NCBI GenBank assembly: GCA_030762935.1 | Contig: CM060898.1 | Coordinates: 101,067,281-101,131,280 of the forward strand | From: Hymenopus coronatus | Taxonomy: Eukaryota; Arthropoda; Insecta; Mantodea; Hymenopodidae | DNA length: 64,000 nt | Reading direction: 5' to 3' | Shown here: in pieces, positions 59,395 to 64,000 of the stretch | How positions within the stretch are numbered: position 1 is the stretch's first letter | How the letters are laid out: each line of letters starts with the position of its first letter | The notes under the pieces: generated by a model | The model's input: the letters and a program-made list of their open reading frames with translations, nothing else | Told to the model about the DNA's origin: nothing | Databases searched by the model: none | Made by a program: the position numbers and the translations under genes

Positions 59395-60010
59395 ACTTAC
59401 CCTACACGTACTATGTACATAGTGTATAGAGAAGATATTGTATTGTACCCAAAAATTTGATGCCGGAAAAACATAATTTGAGACCTCCTCATTACAAAAC
59501 AACCCTTTTTAGAAAAATTACCGTGTTTTCTGTTTGTCAGTCTATCTGTCTGTCAGTCAGTGTGTGTGGGCAGCATAGCTCAAAAACGAAAAGTCCGTTA
59601 AATACCAAATTTGATATTTAAGTTCAGTATCTACCAAGGATGTGACACAAAGATTTTTAAGAAAATCCCCCACCCCGAGCTACTCTTTACATGGAAAAAG
59701 CTTCAAAATGTTTGATTTTCTCAAAAATGGCTCTAACGATTTTGATTGAAATGCTATATATATTAATGATATTTACATGACAAATTAAATATATATCTTG
59801 AATTTTCTGGAAATAGCTCCTACTTCTTTATTCCTGATAAATTTTGAGGAATTTTGCATAACCGGTAAACCGTAAGAGATAGATAAAGGCTTACCTAACA
59901 GAAACTATAGAGCTCGTTAAAATAAACAATTTATGTTATATACATTTTTTTCATGGAGTTGGTCGTTTTCGAGATATTCCTTGTTATGGGTTTCAGTTAT
60001 AAAATACTTA
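59395..60010 (-). repeat. HR element, CATCAGA end lost
   Basis: The palindrome is intact (ACTATGTACATAGT at about 59409-59422). It breaks off in the TTTCAGTTATAAAATACTT region. Confidence 0.84.
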
Positions 60011-60502
60011 TACTGTAATTTCTAACACCTTGTTATACATGTCCACACAAAACTGTAAATCGAATTTCTCTCATGTTTTAAGCAAATGACCCATATTAAC
60101 TGTAATACTATTATGTAAGTTTGTTCTATTAAAGAGTTATTCAACTATAATAATGTATTTTTTGCTTTTCAGTCATTAGGAGGTATTTATAGAACTTTGT
60201 TCTATTATTGTATGAATTTTTGCCCAAAATTCAAACTTTTAAGAACAAATGAAAACATTGGTTCTATTTAAATACTTTTTAGTATATTTTTATACTCAAA
60301 GATTCCATTTTTTTTAATTTAATCGTGCTGGAGTATTTTACGGACAATGTTCAGAAATCTGTAGTGCCAACCCCAGATTTATACCTATTGCATTGTAATA
60401 TCCTTATCCAAAAATATCCGTGTATTTCTATGTTTGCACGTTTGGCTTATACCCATACTTGACGTTTGTGTAAGAAATAAGCTTCAATTATATAATGGGA
60501 AG
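60011..60502. other. Unassigned AT-rich region
   Basis: No gene or known repeat was seen. Confidence 0.4.
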
Positions 60503-60670
60503 TCACCCTCCGTGGTGTAGTGGTTACCATGCTAGTTTATAGAACCTAAAATTGCAGGTTCAAACCTGGCGGAGGGTGATGGATTTTTCTAATGCAAATC
60601 CCTGATATGATTTCCTTCAGAAGGGAATTAAAGTCAGTGATCTCATGAAATGTTTATTTGCACGTAAAAT
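60503..60670 (+). repeat. SINE SC, 3' truncated
   Basis: Head CACCCTCCGTGGTGTAGTGG and B box GCAGGTTCAAACC are intact. The body is lost after GCACGTAAAAT. Confidence 0.82.
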
Positions 60671-60822
60671 GACTCCGTACATTGAAAGAAGAAAGTTTTA
60701 GGGCAAAATTCCTCCGTTTCCTGTTCCGCAAGTCGTGATTTCCTCCTACAGTGCCATCTGTGGGTAACGAGCCGATCCCTATTCACCATGGCTCATAGCG
60801 GCGAACTCACGAACTAATATTG

Positions 60823-61033
60823 GTCCCCATGGCCGCGCTTGCTAAAGTGTCTCGCTTTGGTGCTCCGCGGCGCAGGGGACCGTGGGTTCGAGTCCCACTT
60901 TGGGTATGGGTGTTTGTGTGTTAGTAAATATGTATATGTCTATGTATGTATATGTAAATAGAAAAACGTTAAATTAATAGGTCAACTAACGAAATGTAGG
61001 AAACTGGAGAAAAAAATAAGGAAAAAAGGAATA
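60823..61033 (+). repeat. SINE SB, 3' shortened
   Basis: Head ATGGCCGCGCTTGCTAAAGT, B box GGGTTCGAGTCCC at about 60884-60896, ending AAAAAAGGAATA. It abuts the LB LINE. Confidence 0.85.
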
Positions 61034-61044
61034 GTACTTACTAT

Positions 61045-63045
61045 TTATTTGTTCAGTCATTAGGTACATAAGTACAATAGACATGGTCAAAATAATATAT
61101 ACAAGTAAGAGTCAGTTATATAACAATTCTAGTATTAAGAAATTCGTCCAAATTGTAAAATACATTGTCCATCAACCATTTTTTTTTTTACTTTAGCCTT
61201 AAACTGTAGTACATTTAGATCTCCCATGTGGTCAGGAAGCTTATTATAGGCTATAATGCTGGTTATCAAATAACTATCTCTAACTTTCTTTAGTCTAATG
61301 TATGGAACATGTAATTTATCAATATATCTGGTATTTAATGTGTGTACATATCTGTTCAGTTTAAATTGGTTTAAATTCTTGTGCATATATATTATAATAA
61401 TTATAATAATACTTGTAATATATAGCAATTGTACACTGTTAAACTTTTCTGTTGCTTAAAAAGTGGTCCACATGGAGCATTGTAAGAAGTGTGACATAAA
61501 ATTCTCATGGCTTTCTTTTGCAGAAGTAAAATATCACTTAATTTAGAACAGTTCCCATAATCTAACAGTCCATAGCTAAAAACACTTTCAAACAAAGCAA
61601 GATATATTTGCTTTAAATAGTTACAAGGTACTTTTTTGTAAATGGTTCTCAGTAAATACACAACTATAGATAACATTTTACAGACCATTTCAACATGTGA
61701 ATTCTAGGTTAATTCTGTATCTAAAACCATTCCTAAAAGTTTTACATTAGTGTATTCAGCATCATTTGAGCTTTGTCTAAGGCTAAAAATAATGTTTTGC
61801 ATTTTGTCACAGTTAGTTAAAAAACTATTGCTAGAGAATCATTTAGTAGCACTCTGAATTATGTCATAATACATATTATTTAAAACATTATGTGTAAAAA
61901 TAAAAGTGGAATCATCAGCATATAGAATCGTCTTAGCAGGTATATTAAATGGCAGGTCATTTTTCATAATAAGAAAAAGAAATGGTCCTAAGATAGTTCC
62001 TTGTGGTACTCTAAAATCAATGTAGTCACTTGTACTACATAAACTATTTACAAAAACAGCATGGCTACGCCCAGTTAAATAGGTGTAAAAGAAGTTATAC
62101 TCAGTATTTCTAATTCCATAGTATTCTAATTTCATTAGCAATAAGTCATGTGGAATGCAATCAAAAGCTTTGCTTAAATCAAATAACAAAGCAAGAGCAG
62201 TTTCCTTGTCTTCAAATGCTTTATATACAACCTATAATAAATCTTGTATTGCATCATGTGTACTTCTACCTGGGAAAAAGCTGAATTGTGATGGACTGAG
62301 AATGTTATTTTCTGTGGTATATAACCTTAGTTGATGGAGTACAGCACCTTCAAAAACTTTACCAACTATAGGAACAATAGCTATTGGCCTGTAATTTTCT
62401 GGTTTATTCACATCACCTTTCTTAAATATGGGAACTGTTTTAGCCATTTTCAGCTCCTCAGGATATACTCCAGTATTTAAATATAAATTGATACAATAGG
62501 TAAGTGGTTTCACAATATAACTAATAACTGATTTAATTATTGTATTACTAAGTCCATATATATCCTCACTAGGAGAGTTACTCATTTTTTTCACGGCCTG
62601 GATAACAAGCTCCTCAGTTACTTCTTGCCACATAAAACTTCAATTACAATAGGACATATTACATACCCTTAGTTTTGCTACATTAAATTGCTTTGATATT
62701 TGCTTTGCTTTATCAAAATTGTCTTTCACAGATTCAGAGAAATATTTTTTAAAGATATCTGGTGAAATAGTAAACATGTTCTTAGAACTATTAGTTTCTC
62801 TTTTCAAAAAATTCCATGCTGCTTTACATTTATTTTGCTCGTTTTCAATATATTCCATATTGCTCCCTAGTTTTGCTGCTTGCTGTGCAGATTTATATTG
62901 ATTTCTATTTAGTTTACACATTATTAATGCTGCTTCTAATTTTGTATTTTTGTATACAGTATTGAGAGCCATAACCTTGTTTTTCATTTGCTTCAAGTCA
63001 TCACTAAACCAAGTATTAAGACAAGCCTCCGTAACTATTTTTTAT
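61045..63045 (-). pseudogene. LB non-LTR retrotransposon, RT ORF with stops
   Basis: The minus strand keeps one frame from about 63040 to 61401, broken only by four stops (near 62640, 62232, 61839 and 61701). In order it reads TEACLNTWFSDDLKQMK (linker after a missing endonuclease), KMAKTVPIFKKGDVNKPENYRPIA (RT motifs 1-2), PGRSTHDAIQDLL, DLSKAFDCIPHDLL (motif A), RVPQGTILGP (motif B, usual first Gly replaced by Arg), YADDSTFIF (catalytic motif C) and FESVFSYGLLDYGNC. A final frameshifted part (61135-61428) ends IAYNKLPDHMG, then FKAKVKKKM. The order matches CR1/Jockey-like LINEs. It is inactive but the youngest-looking retroelement here. Confidence 0.92.
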
Positions 63046-63076
63046 GTCCAAAAAAAAAAAAAAAAAGAAAAAAAAA
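63046..63076. repeat. A-rich run
   Basis: Nearly pure A separates the truncated LINE 5' end from the next HR copy and serves as its insertion site. Confidence 0.9.
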
Positions 63077-63929
63077 TCTGATGTGTAGCATTCACATAGC
63101 TTTCTCTATATCCCTGCAACAAATTATTCTTAAAAAGCTTATACTTCTAATTACTTTATGCTAATCAGAAAAAAATAGCAGAAATAGTCTTATTACTTGC
63201 TTCCTTGTAAGTAGAAGCGAAATAAGGGGCCACCATAGGTTAAAATGATAGTCAAAAGCTGGTTGCTATGTTAATGAAGTTCCTTTGTTTATATGGATAC
63301 AAGCTCCTGTATGAGAAAAGTATACGTTTTTCATAGCAGAAACCAAGAATAAGGAATGTCTCAAAAACGACGAACTCCACGAAAAAATGTATATAACATA
63401 AATTGTGTGTTTTAACGTGCTCTACATTTTTTGTGAAGTAAGTTTTTGTCCATCTCTTACGGTTTAGCAGTTATTCAAAATTCAGTAAAATTCATCCAGA
63501 ATAAACTACTCTTCAGAGGCTATTCCCAGAAAATTCAAGATATACATTTTATTTTTCAGGTGAATACGTTTAATATACGAAAGTTTAATCAAAATCGTTA
63601 GAGCCATTTTTGAGAAAATCAAAATTTTCGAAAAAAGTTCCATGTAAAGGGTAGTTGGGTGTGGGGGGATTTTTCTTAAAATCTTAGTGTCGCATCCCTG
63701 GAAGATACCGAACTTAAATACCAAGTTTGGTATTTCACTGACTTTTCGTTTTTGAGTTATCGTGTTCACAGACACATAGACACACACACGGAACTTTTTC
63801 TGAAAATACTTTCTTTGGATACAGGGGACCCTAAAACATATATTTCCGGTGAAATCTCTGTATCGAATTTTTTGGTGGAGTGCAATACCTTCTCTATACA
63901 CTATTGGACATAGTGCGTATAGAGAAAGT
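63077..63929 (+). repeat. Full-length HR element, well preserved
   Basis: This 853-bp copy runs from TCTGATGTG to TAGAGAAAGT and has the longest open minus frame of any copy (63506-63991, 161 codons, Ile/Phe/Lys-rich, running past the element end). I regard that frame as non-coding because other copies shift or stop. Confidence 0.9.
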
Positions 63930-64000
63930 AAAAAAACAGCTACAAATCCAAATTCGATCTCGGAAACATCGTAAAATGCCCTATACTCCACTAAGGAGTT
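63930..64000. other. Window end, unassigned
   Basis: Seventy bases without recognised content. Confidence 0.4.

Noticed and set aside
63506..63991. 161-codon minus ORF with peptide strings seen in many copies (KIRYRDFTGN, PNLVFKF, FSKMALTILIK)
   Set aside because: It is the HR element. The plus frame is equally open in places, most copies frameshift or stop, and composition is Ile/Phe/Lys-rich as expected from AT-rich DNA. A dN/dS test on many copies could still revive it.
1..64000. CRISPR array, phage or bacterial operon
   Set aside because: Repeats are dispersed hundreds of bases apart with no short spacer periodicity, and there are no prokaryotic coding features.

Overview
The window is AT-rich, gene-poor nuclear DNA of an arthropod, most likely an insect with a large, repeat-laden genome. 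The evidence is RNA polymerase III (tRNA-like) SINEs with A and B boxes, poly-A tails and target-site duplications (TSDs), decayed non-LTR retrotransposons, and a dead mariner transposase with a D,D34D signature. There are no operons or Shine-Dalgarno-led ORFs. I recognise no intact host gene. One cysteine-rich exon-like stretch (6478-6769, minus) is the best candidate. I cannot name the species; a cockroach, termite or orthopteran is only a guess from the look of the SINEs.

Roughly half of the window, by my own boundary reading, is one dispersed family that I call the HR element (hairpin repeat). A full copy is about 850 bp. Strand is given as '+' when the TCTGATG end is on the left and the TAGAGAAAGT end on the right. 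Each copy has ACTTTCTCTA just inside one end and its reverse complement at the other, a small hairpin (ATGTG, 7-nt loop, CACAT) next to the first, a larger palindrome centred on ACTATGTACATAGT next to the second, and an internal (CA)n tract. Copies sit in A/T runs without an obvious longer TSD. Read on the opposite strand, this architecture resembles a HINE/DINE-1-type non-autonomous Helentron. That class assignment is an inference.

HR copies form blocks at 1-2598, 18062-22216, 24065-27080, 28285-30133, 30522-32186, 33291-34994 (minus), 42690-45975, 47755-51360 (minus), 52166-57488 (plus) and 57503-60010 (minus). Several apparent tandems are HR copies inserted into older HR copies at the same internal A runs. 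The last two blocks face each other tail to tail over 7.8 kb.

Seven tRNA-like SINE families (SA-SG, my labels) are threaded through the HR elements. Clean TSDs are at 2933/3164, 12782/13038, 16098/16455, 18597/18661, 44618/44909, 56398/56980 and 56517/56837. Multi-level nests lie at 9738-11327, 47755-49010 and 56090-57488. Non-LTR remains are: family LA (10901-11250, 15125-15430, 27108-28205), a longer reverse-transcriptase copy LB (61045-63045, minus), an RTE-like tail (38080-38365, minus) and a faint RT motif (7430-7515). A mariner pseudogene occupies 40911-42086 (minus). The remaining gaps are low-complexity or unrecognised DNA and are listed individually.
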